NCBI GenBank assembly: GCA_025618425.1
Contig: CM046842.1
Location: 30,059,581-30,123,580, forward strand
Source: Heliocidaris tuberculata
Taxonomy: Eukaryota > Echinodermata > Echinoidea > Camarodonta > Echinometridae
DNA length: 64,000 bases
Direction: 5' to 3'
The position numbers and the translations under genes were made by a program. This document shows positions 47,580 through 59,849 of the stretch, piece by piece. A model generated the notes under the pieces. The model was not told the DNA's origin. It did no database searches and saw nothing but the letters and a program-made list of their open reading frames with translations. The stretch's first letter is position 1. The number at the start of each line of letters is the position of its first letter.

Positions 47580-48665
47580 TCGAAAATTGATTTGGGGCGG
47601 AACTTACAGATATTATTCAACCCTAATGAAACAACAAATAAATAAAGGATACAACGCAAAAATGTTTTTATCCAATTGGAAATTGATTTGGAGCGTAACT
47701 TATGGATAATCTACAAACCAGATAAAACAAGAAATGAATGAAGTCATACAACGACGAATGTTTTTAAAGAATCAAAAATTGATTTTAGGTGTAACTTACG
47801 GGATTCTATACCCCAAATTAAACAACAAATGAATGAAGTATACAAACCTAAAATGTTAACATCGAATAGAAAATTAGTTCGGCGCATAAATTACAAAAAA
47901 TCTACAGACCAAATGAAACAACAAATAAATTAGAACTAAGACGCAAAATACATTTATCGAATTGAAAATTGATTTGGCGCTTAACTTAGGGATACAACTC
48001 AAATAAAACAAAATGAATGAAGTATACGACGCAAAATGTTTTATCGAAATGAAAATTATAAGTTGGGGCGTAATTTATGAAGAATCTACAACCCAAATAA
48101 AAGATGAAGTGGATGACGTATACAACGTACATTTTTTTATATCGAATATAAAATTGGTTCGGCGCATAAATTACAAAGAATCTACAGACCAAATGAAACA
48201 TCAAATAAATTAGAAATAAGACGCAAAATACGTATATCGAATCAAAAATTGATTTGGCGCTTAACTTAGGAATAATATACAACCCAAATAAAATATGAAA
48301 TGAATGAAGTATACAACGCAAAATGTTTTTTTTTGTTTGTTTGTTTTTGTGTTGTTTTTTTTTTAACTGGAAATTGATTTGGCGCGTAACTTACGAATAA
48401 TATACAACCCAAATAAAACATCAAATGGATGAAGTATACAACGCAAACTGTTTTTATCGAACTGAAAATTCAGTTGCCGCGTAATTTATGGAGAATCTAC
48501 AACCCAAACAAAACAACAGATGAATCAAGTATTCAACGCAAAACGTTTAAATCGAATAGAAAATTGCTTTGGCGCATAAATTACAAAGAATCTACAGACA
48601 AAATGAAACAACAAATAAATCAGAACTAAGTCGCAGAATTCATTTATCGAATCGAAAATTGAAAG
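47580..48665. repeat. ~97-bp tandem array, about 12 units
   Basis: Units begin AAAATTGATTTGGCGC, continue GTAACTTACG, ATACAACCCAAATAAAAC and GAAGTATACAACGCAAAATG, and end TTTTTATCGAAT. Unit starts fall near 47582, 47677, 47777, 47868, 47964, 48050, 48148, 48244, 48366, 48464, 48559 and 48653. Alternating unit subtypes (GATTTGG vs AGTTCGG) suggest a higher-order two- to three-unit repeat. It lies between the TLR copies. Confidence 0.85.
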
Positions 48666-49649
48666 TGAAGACGTTCCTGAATCGATATATCGTTAGGTGA
48701 GCTATCGTGATCGATCGACTAGTCTTTGCTCAAGTCTTATTTATATTAATTTTTGGGGGTATTTTATTTTCAAAAATCAATATCTCCTGTATCCTGTCAC
48801 CGTTGAATGTCGTGTTATGTTTTCTGGGGTTGATTTTGTGTAAGCTAACTATACACAAATTATTTTTTCAGGCCTCAGGTACCCTATAAAGCTAAAGGGA
48901 TAATCTCCCACATGTCCTGCAATATCAAATCGTCCAGTTCGTTATCCCGATTTCTCAAAATCGGCTCAGTCAATTTTCTTCATATTTTCATCGGTCATCA
49001 GTCCTAATAAGGTCAAGTTCCCACATCTATTTCAAGGTCATGAGGTTATCGTGATGTCATCCAGGCGCCATTTTGTGAAAATCAACTTATGGTCATATCT
49101 TCATAACGAAATGTCATTTCTCTTTCATATTTGGCATGGTTAAGGTCACTGTCATTCCAGTCAAGGTCATTTTGTTAAACGCGCGCCCATGCGTGCGCAA
49201 AATTTAGAAATGATCCAAATCCTCCCAAATTCATTTTGCACACGTTTTATACCATTTCAAGCACTTTTAAAAAAATCGCCATAAAATTGAACCTGAAGGG
49301 GCGCTATGCCACTTAGGTTATCGTGGTTATTGTCATCATTATTGTTGTCATTATGATCATCATTATCAGTACATGTATATCATTATCGCCATTCTCATCA
49401 CTTATATGACCATCTTATCATCATTGTCGTCAACATTATTATTATCATCTTGCAGAAATATTATCACATCTGACAAAGCAATTTGCCACAGGGACAGACA
49501 GACCACCTAATTCGTCCTCAGTGACGAATTAAATTTCTAATTCGTCTTCAGTGACAAATTAAATTTCTAGTTATGAAATGTTCTTGTCACTTTTTCTTTC
49601 CTTTTTACAATAACTGCTAATTATTGATAAATTTTGTGATTCTATTTGA

Positions 49650-49860
49650 CTATGAAACAATAAAACATATAATTAAAAAAAAAAGTTTATTAGTTATATT
49701 TAGGTTATCTTTAATAACATATTCGGGACTGTTATTTTGACGTTTTTGCTTTATGATTTCATTCAAGTATTTCCAGGTCTTTTTGATATCATTTCTAACA
49801 GCATGAAATTTTCTATAGAAATATTCTTGCTTTGCATGCATAATGTCATTATTTCATGAA
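49650..49860 (-). pseudogene. LINE ORF2 fragment, pre-RT region
   Basis: KQEYFYRKFHAVRNDIKKTW, then KYLNEIIKQKRQNN, resembles the linker between endonuclease and reverse transcriptase in non-LTR elements. A short fragment only. Confidence 0.6.
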
Positions 49861-49924
49861 TTTATTTTCAAGTGTTCATAATTACTCTCACGAGAAGGAG
49901 ATGGTTTCAGAATGAATTTCTTAT

Positions 49925-50130
49925 ATGACATCCTTTGGCAAGACTCTAATCTACCTTTGCCACTCTCCACCCAGGTGTAAATGGGTGCCTGATATGCTTG
50001 AGTGCTAGTTACTTTGGCGGCTCGGCTATAAGCAGGGCAATAATGTCTAAGTGACATTAGCGTCACTGCATGATGGATATGAGCCGTATATAAGTAGCCA
50101 TTATTATTATTATTATTATTATTATTACAG
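49925..50130 (+). mobile_element. SINE body fragment with ATT tail
   Basis: TTTGGCAAGACTCTAATCTACC, GTGTAAATGGGTGCCTG and GCAGGGCAATAATGTC match the body of the SINE family. The fragment ends in an (ATT)n tail at 50100-50128. It lies just upstream of the second TLR unit. Confidence 0.65.
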
Positions 50131-50392
50131 CTTGTTTTTCTTTCTACATCTCTTCCTAAGAAAATGAAATGAAATGCTCTTGCAATGCTCTCATACTTGA
50201 AACACTGAAACAAATTTTTGTGAAAAATACATTTGGAATTACCTGACTATTACTCAAAATCAAATTTAAAGTGACAAGGAGTACTGATATAGTATATTAT
50301 CATACAGAATGATGTGGTGTATACTGTATGTGTTTGTAAAAGAACACATTGTTCTACTGAATGGTCTACTGATTCGTAAATCTTAAAGTGTA

Positions 50393-50558
50393 CCAACTCG
50401 GAGTTGGGTTCTGCGCAAGGGGTTTTTCATGTTTTCCTTCATTTTCTTCATACTCCTTAACCGTTAATCCATAGAAAGCCAGGTAAAGTTTTTTGAGGTT
50501 GATTTTATACATTCTAACTATACACAAATTATTTTTTTAGGTGACTGGTACACTTTCA
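50393..50558 (-). mobile_element. GTACC MITE, deleted copy in TLR unit 2
   Basis: TTAAAGTGTACCAACTC opens the element and GGTGACTGGTACACTTTC closes it. The interior is the reverse-orientation GTTCTGCGCAAGG ... GAGGTTGATTTTATAC block. The corresponding place in TLR unit 1 (~34430) has no such element. Other fragments are at 47281-47400 and 48845-48892. Confidence 0.75.
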
Positions 50559-51818
50559 GAAATATCGCGTTTCACGAAAGTGAAACATACATGTACTTCA
50601 CAGCCCGATAAATACATGCTAAAAAAATATTTTGGTTAAAAAAAAAATATTCTGGTTGAGATCTACCTATACACTTCCTCTGCAAAGATCATAATAGGTA
50701 ATGAGCTAGGAAAATCAATTTCAAAAGGATAAGAACTAATAAAAAGTAATGTGCAAATTCAGGCACAGTCATAACAAAGTTTGGTAATAGGTGTTATCTT
50801 CAACTCTCAGCAAACATAAATTAAGATCTGCACAATTTGATTCAAGTGCAAAGGGAGACTTTCAGACTTCTAAGGACCTCCCAACAGTACATACATGTAA
50901 AGTTAGCAAATGCAATGGACTTTTAAGAGTTGATTTAATGATGGTTTCGACTCCGCCTCTTAGATTTTCTTCCACAAACTTAGTTTCCATTAGATTATCC
51001 TTAACAGTGCACTTTCCAGTCGAGGAGAAAAGGAAGCTTGATCAGTGACCGCTCAGAAAAGACAAATATTTCACCATAGGAACTGCTTGATTAGGATTAC
51101 ATGTACCATATATGCCTTGTGAGATTTATTGTACATGCAAGCTGATTTTGGTCATCTCTTTACAAATGCTGAACTTCGATAATGACGATGTACATGTAAA
51201 TCGCCTACTTTACATAACACATACAACTATATGTATAAGTCATGATATTGAAAGGTGTAGGTCATTTGCCAGAGTTATGAGCTGAAGCAGTTCTCGAGCG
51301 GTTTTATCTACTCCTACATGTACACGTAACTTTGCATATTATTAAGCAGTGCACAAATCATCAAAATATCTTCCATTAGAGATAAGGAGTTTGTTCCACA
51401 AAAGCTCTGATTTGAAGTCCGTCTTGCACCTGATTATTAAACTGGCATATCAAAGCCTTTTAAAATCCACCAAGAGACATTTGCATATTTTTTCCATTAG
51501 AGACGTGGAGTTTGTGACAAAGCAGCTATGATCTAGAGTGCTTCTTGCTTAAGACTTGCTCACGAATGATTAAGCCTTGTGAAAATCATCATGAGACAGT
51601 GAAATATTTATCATTCAAAATGCTGACACTGATGTAAAGGAGCTATGATTTGAAGTACTTCTTGGACATGACTAAACTGGATATACGATTAAGACTTGAA
51701 AATCATCAGGACAGTCACATATTTTCCCTTTGAAATTGCCCCAAAAGAGGCCTACGAGACTGAGGTGTAATCTTTTAGAAATCTTTACTCCATTTATAGT
51801 GGCACTAAAGTAATCACC

Positions 51819-54546
51819 ATGTATGGGTCAAAGGCATCAAGGGTCCTTCTTTGCCTGTGGATTGTATGTGTAATGTCCTTGCTCCCCAGGGCAGTGCTTA
51901 CAAAAGAAGTACCAGGTACCCTGAGCACTGTGTCACCAAGTGGATGTCAGCTGAGGAATACAAGCCTTGGAACCAAAGCCACCTGTATTCACCTGAATCT
52001 CGAGTCTGTTCCTCAAGATCTTCCAAGGAACACAATAACACTTGATCTCTCCTTCAACAAGATAACAACCCTGTACAATAAGTCTTTTACCCATCTTCCA
52101 GACATCATTACCTTAAAGCTTTCAAGCAATATTCTTGTAAGGATGGAAACGGCACCTTTGCACCTCTGGTTTATCTCAGAGAATTATCCCTAAGCAAAAA
52201 CAGATTAGTTTCTCTTCCATCAGGTTTGTTTGGGGTGAATCGTCTCCTCTCTACACTCATTCTAAGTAAAAACAGATTGACTTCTATCCCCAGTGATGCT
52301 TTGCAGGGGTTTAACAATATCACCAAATTTGATTTAAGAGTCAACAGTATTTCCTTCATCAATCCCAGGGACTTCATACCCCTTCAGAATTCCTCATTGC
52401 AAACACTGTATCTAGGATCTAATGCCTTAAGAAGTCTTCCTCTTAAAGTATTCTCATATTTGAACAATGTGACATACTTGGAACTTTCAAAAAATGTTTT
52501 TTCTGAATGGCACATCTCCTCTCTTTTAGGAAATTTAGAAATAAAGAAACTGGTCTTGGATTCCTGCAAGATACATGACATAATTCCATTAAAAAGTCAC
52601 ATGCTAATGTCACTGACTTTCCCCAAATCCTTGGATTACATCTTACAGGTAACCAGATAATGTCAATTCCAGACTTCGCATTTTGGGGTTTATATCAAAC
52701 AAACATTCTTGAGCTCCAAGGTAATCGCATAACTATCCTATCAAACAAATCACTCTGCGGATTAGACCGGCTTATGAAACTGGATCTGTCAAGAAATCAT
52801 CTAACTTCCCTAACATTCCGCATGTTCTCCTGTAATAAAATGTTACAGCACTTAAAACTGGCTAAGAATAAAATTGTAAGTTTCTCTACTGATACAGTAT
52901 TCGGTCTTTCTTCACTCTATTACCTAGACTTGTCAGGCAATAATATCAAGGAAGTCAAAAGCCATTATCGTAGAACAACTCCTTCTATGGAATACTTGGA
53001 TCTTTCTTTTAACAAACTGAGAGTCATCAATAAATATTTCCTAATGGGGTTCATTAATCTGAAAATACTGAAGATGTCCCACAATGACTTGAATAACCAA
53101 TACTCCCAAAATGCCTTCACAAAGCTTAAACACCTCAAAGAGCTCTATCTGGAAAATGAGCGTAACCAATATGTAAATAAAGCCTTTCGGTACATGGAGT
53201 CTCTTAGCATATTGAAGTTATCATTTTCAGAATTGCACCTAAGGTCCAAACGTCAATTCACAAACCTCTCATCTCTTTTAACACTGAGTATGCGTGAAGA
53301 CAAAGTGGAGAGTGCTGATTTATATGATATCAAGACACAAGAATCACTATTTTTTGGACTAAAATCTTTGAAAAAGCTCAACTTGAGAGGGAATCGGTTA
53401 ACAATTTTAGCACAAGGTACTTTCGACCCTCTAAAGAAACTTCAAGTACTTGACCTATCCCAGTCTTCTATTAGAGTGCTCAGTCCTGGAGTCTTCAACA
53501 GTCTGACTTCCCTAGCACAATTGGATCTGAATGATAATGAGATATTAATACTCTCTAACGATCTACTTCAAGGGCATTACAAGCTTGGTGTCTTGTACAT
53601 AAGCAAAAACAACCTTGATTTCATCCCCAAAACTCTGTTCAATGGAACCCCCTCTCTGCACACACTATATATGCAAGGAAACAGGATCACTACAATAGAA
53701 CCAAAGACCATATTCCCAACAAACAGGACACTGAAACTAGATGCTTCTGGAAACCCATTTTCCTGCACATGCGATTTGAGCTGGTTTGTGAAGTGGCTCC
53801 GTTCCGGCAATGTTGAACTCAGCCATCCAGAAAAGACTTTTTGCACGCTCACTTCCATCAAAGAAGAAGTGAATTCACCAATCCTTTCATTCAACCCTGA
53901 CCAGTACTGTGGCATCAACGTTGTGATGATTACAGGTACATCCATTTCAGTTGTTCTAGTCAGTGTAATTTGCTTGGTGGCTTACAGAAAGCGCTGGTGG
54001 CTGAACTACAAAGTCTTCCTTCTCAAGCTAGCCATCTTTGGCTACGAAGAAATAAACCAAGATTTTGATGCCCAAGACTACGAGTATCAGCTCAACCTCA
54101 TGTATAATGAAGATGACCAGGAGTGGGTTGACCAGGTCATAAAGCCAACGCTGCAAGAAAGGTTTCCACATCTGCAAAAAGTGGTCTTCGGTGACAACAA
54201 TCTCAATATCGGGATGTTCTACATCGAAGCTCTTCATTACGCTGTTGAGAACAGCTTCAAAACTGTCCTGTTGCTAAGTAACAACTCAGTGGATGATGCC
54301 TGGTTCCTAACCAAGTTGCGCATAGAGCTAGAACATCTCAATGATACTAGACTGGACAAGGTCATACTGATATTCCTAGAGGACATCCAGGATGATGACC
54401 TCCCTTACCTGGCCCGTTTGTTCTTGAGTAAGAACAAACCTTACATGCTGTGGACAGATGATGAAGATGGCCAGGAACTCTTTTGGGCTCAGTTTGAGAA
54501 GAGCATGAGGGCAAACAGGGTGCTCAATAGTGTTATTCCAGTTTAG
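51819..54546 (+). pseudogene. Toll-like receptor paralogue with two frameshifts
   Basis: This is a tandem copy of the intact TLR, similar over its whole length and near-identical in the signal peptide, LRR cap and TIR domain. It is read in three consecutive pieces: 51819-52193 (signal peptide and first LRRs), 52147-52660 (more LRRs) and 52660-54546 (remaining LRRs, LRR cap, membrane segment VVLVSVICLVAYRKRW, full TIR). The first break, near 52145-52150, is a one-base deletion relative to the intact copy. The second, near 52615-52635 in a run of T and C, lies where the two copies also differ in length. The last 628 codons stay fully open, and TIR changes are mild, so loss is recent or the breaks are assembly errors. 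A protein starting at 52660 would lack a signal peptide. Its 5' and 3' flanks are also duplicated. Confidence 0.85.
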
Positions 54547-55110
54547 CTTCAACATTGGCTAAAAAAGCGCTTAAACCGAATATCAAGAAAATTTAAGAAA
54601 CGCCTTATAGCCAAGGACAAGTAACTACATGTATGTTGGTCAAAGAACAATTTGGAGATTTTTTTTTTCTTTGTGATAATGCCTTTCCAAGGGATCAATG
54701 GTAATGTTCTTGTTACAAAGAACAGAATTTTTTTTGCAACATTTAGAACCGTGCACTGAGTTATCTAATTATGGGCAAGCCTTAATAGATTTTTCTTTTT
54801 TCTCTCAAAAACTGGGCCTTGATTGTGTTGCATCGGTTGGTATTTCTACTATCAATATGAGCATTTGGGAAATTGCATTCTTAAATTTCATATTCAAGCC
54901 TCTTGCAATGTCTTTAAACCATAATTATAAAAATATGAAATCCTACAGTATTTTTATGAAAAATTAAAAATGTTGATGCCTATTATGGGGCGCAAGTGTA
55001 ACACTTATGACTCCATTTTGAAATCAGTGATTTTGGTGATAAAATCAATCTGGCTATTTTGCTCTTGTGGACAAAATCAGCTACTAAAGTTACACTTGGC
55101 ACCTCAAAGT

Positions 55111-55702
55111 AGTGCTGGTATCGACACGCCTGATGTCGCCACTATGGCGACAAAAGTACTGGTTTTGGACTTTGCCGACATGTCGACACGCATGCTCCGA
55201 TGGCGACATAAATGGTTCTTTTTACATGTACCTCGCCGTGGCGTCGTGCGCGCGTACGTGATTTGTTTCACATACGCATTAGCAGCGCGCGCGCGCGACA
55301 CGATCGCTGCGTATCTAGCTGCGACAACCGGTATACATTACGTACATGTACATGCCTAGATATGCGACACTAGCTGACTCGCACCGCATGACTTTCATTA
55401 ATGCTTGATAAATTGGATCATACAAAACAAATTTTGGGGCAAATAGTTGACAGTGTGCATCTTTGAGAACTGTAAGTGAGTATGACTGCGAGTGTGAGCC
55501 CGTGAGGACATAGTGCATGTATTCCATGTAAAGCTCTTGTGAATTTGTGTCGGGTAACTCTGGTTTAATAGTGTACGGTCACTACGGGAGCGACCCGAGT
55601 TTAGACTTGTTTGACTCATGTCCAGATGTCGACACATGTCGACATCGGCGTTAATTTTATTGCGACATGGCGACATAGATTTTCCATGCCGATACCAGCA
55701 CT
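55111..55702 (-). mobile_element. ~600-bp DNA transposon, 10-bp target duplication, copy 2
   Basis: This is the same element in inverted orientation, very similar to the copy at 41811-42412 by eye. It is flanked by the perfect duplication ACCTCAAAGT at 55101-55110 and 55703-55712. It sits in the 3' flank of the TLR pseudogene at a site that is uninterrupted (GGCACCCCAATAGC) in the flank of the intact TLR. Confidence 0.88.
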
Positions 55703-55848
55703 ACCTCAAAGTCAAATAATCTCTGGCGACCTGCCTAAAGCTGCATTCAAAATTTAACGGTCAATTATTCCATGAGAAATCAGCTTCCAGTTTCTATGTT
55801 CAAAAGAAAGTTCTTTTACACCACTGTACATGTATGCATACATGTATA

Positions 55849-56320
55849 ACCAGGTCTGTGAGTGGGGTTCCAAAAAAAGAGCGGAAAAAAAAGCTGAAAC
55901 TAGTTTACCTGATCTATTTACTTGTCTTCCGCTTCATATCTGACATAATGCAGTTTGAACGGCCGCCCACTGGCGGCCGGCCCGACACATGCGGTGGCGT
56001 GGTCTACTGTTCTCCGGTATACAAATGCAAGCAGCATGAACTTCACATTGCGCGTGAAGGCAAAACACATACAGTACATATGTACATATTATACGATGGT
56101 ACGTTGTTTTCCATAATTGGTCGCAAGAGAGCTAGACTCCGCTCGCTCTAACAGCCGTTTAGCTAGACTACGTGTCCAGCCATTTAAAACCATTGACATA
56201 ATGGTTGCCGATAAAATAGCGGGAATAGCACACTGGAAAAAAGCGGAAATTGAAATCGGCGAGAATAATTTTAAAAAGCGGATTTCGGCTAAAAAAGTGG
56301 AAGTCTCACAGGCCTGGTAA
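55849..56320. mobile_element. Probable inverted-repeat element CAGGYCTGTGAG
   Basis: The left end is CAGGTCTGTGAGTGGGGTTC and the complement of the right end CAGGCCTGTGAGACTTCCAC. Both are followed by AAAAAAG or AAAAAGCGG-type sequence. About 470 bp, GC-rich and non-coding; no clear target duplication. Confidence 0.55.
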
Positions 56321-56403
56321 CCTTACATTTTAGACCTGCAAAAGGGATCATTCAAACCTGCTTTAGCGACCACCTGTATAGAAAGACCACCTGTCTATAA
56401 ATA

Positions 56404-58564
56404 CTGTATACGCCATATATTTCGCCGGGGGGGGGGGGGGGGTTATTTTCGATAATTTCGCGAATCGCGAGTGGGTCGCGAATTTAACAACACGCCAAAA
56501 TATTTCCAACATAAGAAGTCGGTTGAATTTGTTGTCTCCTGGTCAGAAATAGGGGTGGGAGTTTCGGGTATTTTTTCAATTCGGGAACCCGACTATTTTT
56601 CGGGCGGGTTCCCGGTTACCCGAAAATGATATAACACGAATTACAAGCCAATATTTACCCCTAAGAAGCTACAAACACTGTGGGAAAACTCCTTTGTGTT
56701 TGGCAACTGAAATAAACCATTCAAGGAAAAAACAAAAACAAAAACAAAAACAACAACAACAACAACAAAACAGGCGGAGGAAATCGCGTGGGCGCAAGAC
56801 AGGATAGGCATAAGCCGCCTAAATCTAATCTGTAGAAATTGTCTACCGTCTAATCATGCCAGCGCGCCAGCGCCTTAAGTAGTCACGCGCGGTCAACAGT
56901 CCCTCGCACATGTTTATCCAAAATACATGAATGTACATGTACTTATAAAAAAGGAAGGGGAATACAAAGAAATCTTATGAAGAAAAACTCGTTTGAGACG
57001 ATGATCATGATGATTCTTAATAATTTTGTACGGGCAGCTCTTGGGAATTTTGACATCGTGATCGTAGAGATCGAGTCACTTACTCACTTTGTACACAAAC
57101 TTCACTGTTCACACGGAGTATTGATTTGCCTGGCGAAAATGGCGAGCTTTCTGTAGTATATCTACACTCCTCATACTCTAATTATACACATTGCGAGTCC
57201 TCACGCACGCGGTCATCGTCTCACCGACAGTTTCATTCTCAACGTGTGATCAACCCGCCAATTATTGAAATTCACACACACGTACCACTACTAGTACACA
57301 TAAAATCATCAATACATGCCGGGTCCTCTCTCTTCGCCAGTAGCACCATTGATATCATCATCGATCATCATAATCATCAAAGACATCATCATCATATCAT
57401 CATTATCAAGATAATAACATCATCAAAACAATTATCTTCATCAGACATCAAATATCATCATTCATCAAACTCATCATTCATAAAAAAAAAATCATCAAGC
57501 CAACATTTTCTTCTCTGTCCGACTGCAACTACATCCTTTAACACACACATGCGGTTCCCTTTTGAAATTCGATCTGTTTATACAAAGCGCCTTTCCGCCC
57601 AATGCCGCCGCGGTATATGAAAGGAAAAAAGAAAAAAGAAAAAAAAAAGGCGCATACCTTCATTGGCTGGCTGGCATATGACTTGTCATGACTTGTTATT
57701 AACGGACCGCTCATGAAATGACGTCACAAGCCCAATTTTATGAATGAAAATGTTAATCGCGCGCACTGTAGACATCCTTTGCTTCTCACAGCCTTGCTTT
57801 TCACTTTCGCATGAACAATGAAGGATATTATTTTGGATATATCGTTCATGTACTCTTAATCTGATTTCAGTAATTGGTAACTTCTTTGCTAAAGTTTCAG
57901 GATATTGTGACAGTGTCAGATCGTGATCGTCGATACCTGTTTAATAGTGTACGAGTTGTGAGATGCCACGTGCGAGTGTGGAGCGACTGTTGAATATGCA
58001 TGAGTTTGTAAACTTTACGCCCGTTAATCGCTCATAGACTTATCGTTCACTGCAAAGAAGGGGGAAGGGCACTAAATGCAAATTATGTCATGAGTTCAAT
58101 GAACCAATGAGCAGTCTCCGAATAGCGGCAGTGAGCTTTGCTCTCTGTGTATACGAATGTGTAAGGTTATGTTTCACAGTGAGTTGAACGAATCAAAAGC
58201 ACATCACTGCAATGGTGCGCTAGAGTGCTACATGGATTTTTTTTACATGTAAATAGTAAATGGCTGTTCGACGTTCATCTACCGCCTTGTCGTGTACATA
58301 CATAGGTGATAATTAAATACTCATTTTCGGGTATCGGTTATCTAATATTTTGACCCGGGTCCCGAGGCTCTCGGGCGGGACTCGGGTACCCAGTTTTTAG
58401 TCCCAGTCCTAGTCAGAAATTCACCACTTCGCTTTGCAAAAGTACGTCATCACCGCTGTTCGTAGATTTGAGAATTTTACGACTGCGAATTCAACCACTC
58501 GCGAAATAGTCTGGTTAGTCCTATTCGCGAAAATTTATGGCCGCGAAATTTATGGCTTATACAG
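56404..58564. mobile_element. Tc1/mariner-like MITE (outer), TA target
   Basis: The left end is CTGTATACGCCATATATTTC and the complement of the right end is CTGTATAAGCCATAAATTTC. Each is flanked by TA (56402-56403 and 58565-58566), giving a TA target duplication. Its own DNA is only about 285 bp, with GCGAA-rich subterminal sequence. The rest is the nested hAT-like element. Confidence 0.8.
56550..58411. mobile_element. hAT-like non-autonomous element (inner), 8-bp duplication
   Basis: An element of about 1.86 kb is flanked by GTCAGAAA at 56542-56549 and 58412-58419. The left end is TAGGGGTGGGAGTTTCGGG and the complement of the right end TAGGACTGGGACT. The interior has an ATC microsatellite (57345-57500), a short ORF without recognisable similarity and no visible transposase. 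Confidence 0.8.
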
Positions 58565-58844
58565 TACCACATTTTATGTTTCCCTTGAAAAGTGTTTCTC
58601 ATTGAAACATGTATTAAAGGAACCTGTACATAAAGACCACCTGCTCATAGAGACCGCTTTTCTTGTCTCCCTTGAGTGGTCTCTATAGACAGGTTTCACT
58701 GCACATGTACATGTAGTGCCTTTAAGGTATAACTTATATTGATTACCTATCGAGACTGACTATCATCAAATGGATTGTTCAATGTAATATGATGAACCTT
58801 AACTTTTATAATGTATGTGTAACTGCTTGTAATGTTCTTGTTAA

Positions 58845-59253
58845 CCTTTTCAGGACAGGAATTATTTAAGAGGTAAATTGATCACATTTTGTTCTTCAAA
58901 TTGGCAACAATATTATTTCTCTTTTAATGCTACAAGATTCTAATAAGGTGTAATGTCTTTGAAAACAATACACATGGTTAAAAAAGATGGTCGGTAAGTT
59001 GAAAAAGTTGCCAATTTTGATAAAAAACAATGATTTTGAACCTCTCAATGTGTTGCCAATTTAAGGATTTTAAAACTTATTCTCCTTGTTAAAATTCCTG
59101 GGATCAAATGCAATATGGTCATGTAACAAAAATGGATATAGTATGTGCAGAATTTTTTGCTCTTTCTACTCATGCTTGTGGTATATTTTTTAGAGCTCTG
59201 AATCAAAAGTTATTGAGCCAAACCACAAAATGTGGTCAATTGTCTCGAAAGGG
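58845..59253 (+). mobile_element. CCCTTTC MITE, copy near 59 kb
   Basis: A complete copy from AACCTTTTCAGGACAGG to TTGTCTCGAAAGGG. It contains no TACATGTA at the 5' GGAATTATTTAAG site. Confidence 0.85.
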
Positions 59254-59849
59254 TTTTTATCAGGGTTTTAGCTACGCCGGGCGGCACTAGGCAGGGCCGC
59301 CCACCACTCATGATTTCCACCAGGCACTCTGGGTCGAGTGTCACTTTCCCGCTTGGCACTATTCTTCATAACCGAGGTTCAACATATACGCATATTATCT
59401 TCATTGAAAATGACCTTGTCATGTGTTAATTACACAGATACCAAGCAAGATCCTCTGTTATGCCTTGTCAGATTGACAATGGGTGGTTTACATAATCCTG
59501 ACAATACATATAGTTTTTTTTTTAAACCAGGATTTTTCTCTTGGTAGTGTTTGAGATATTCACTTCTTGTTTATTTTCCATTTCCTTCCATGGCTGCGCC
59601 AGCGATCATACGTACACATACATGTATACACGTACGTGTACACAATGAAACAAGGGCAAGGCAAAGCGTAGCATCCCCTCGCCGGGTACAAGCGGCCTAT
59701 ATACATTGTACGTCAGAACAAGTTACCTCCATTATACTATTATATTACTAGGTATGGAAGTTACTAATACCTGGGGAATGGATGTACAGAAAGTTTACTA
59801 CTTTATGGAATGACCCATGAGAAGATCTGAAAATAAACTTTCTCATGTA

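Larger units (their letters stand above)
50160..55830 (+). repeat. Segmental tandem duplication, copy 2 (holds TLR pseudogene)
   Basis: This is the second copy of the TLR unit, direct orientation, about 16 kb downstream of copy 1. Relative to copy 1 it carries a GTACC-type MITE (about 50393-50558) and a ~592-bp transposon in the 3' flank (55111-55702, with its 10-bp target duplication). It also carries several 6-bp gains that create TACATGTA (50892, 51108, 51191, 54626). Confidence 0.85.
56346..58705. mobile_element. GACCACCTG MITE, split by nested insertions
   Basis: The left part (56346-56401) and right part (58567-58705) together equal the elements at 39672-39862 and 24238-24422. Ends are TCAAACCTGCTTTAGCGACC and ACAGGTTTCAC, with repeated AAAGACCACCTG inside. 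The two halves are separated by a Tc1/mariner-like MITE that itself contains an hAT-like element. Confidence 0.8.

Noticed and set aside
39870..50150. Lost or hidden extra BAF53 exons in the giant intron
   Set aside because: Exon a joins exon b in phase with the family alignment and no residue gap, so none is required.
57126..57620. 164-codon frame
   Set aside because: Covers an ATC/CAT microsatellite inside the hAT-like element; Ser/His/Ile-rich artefact.
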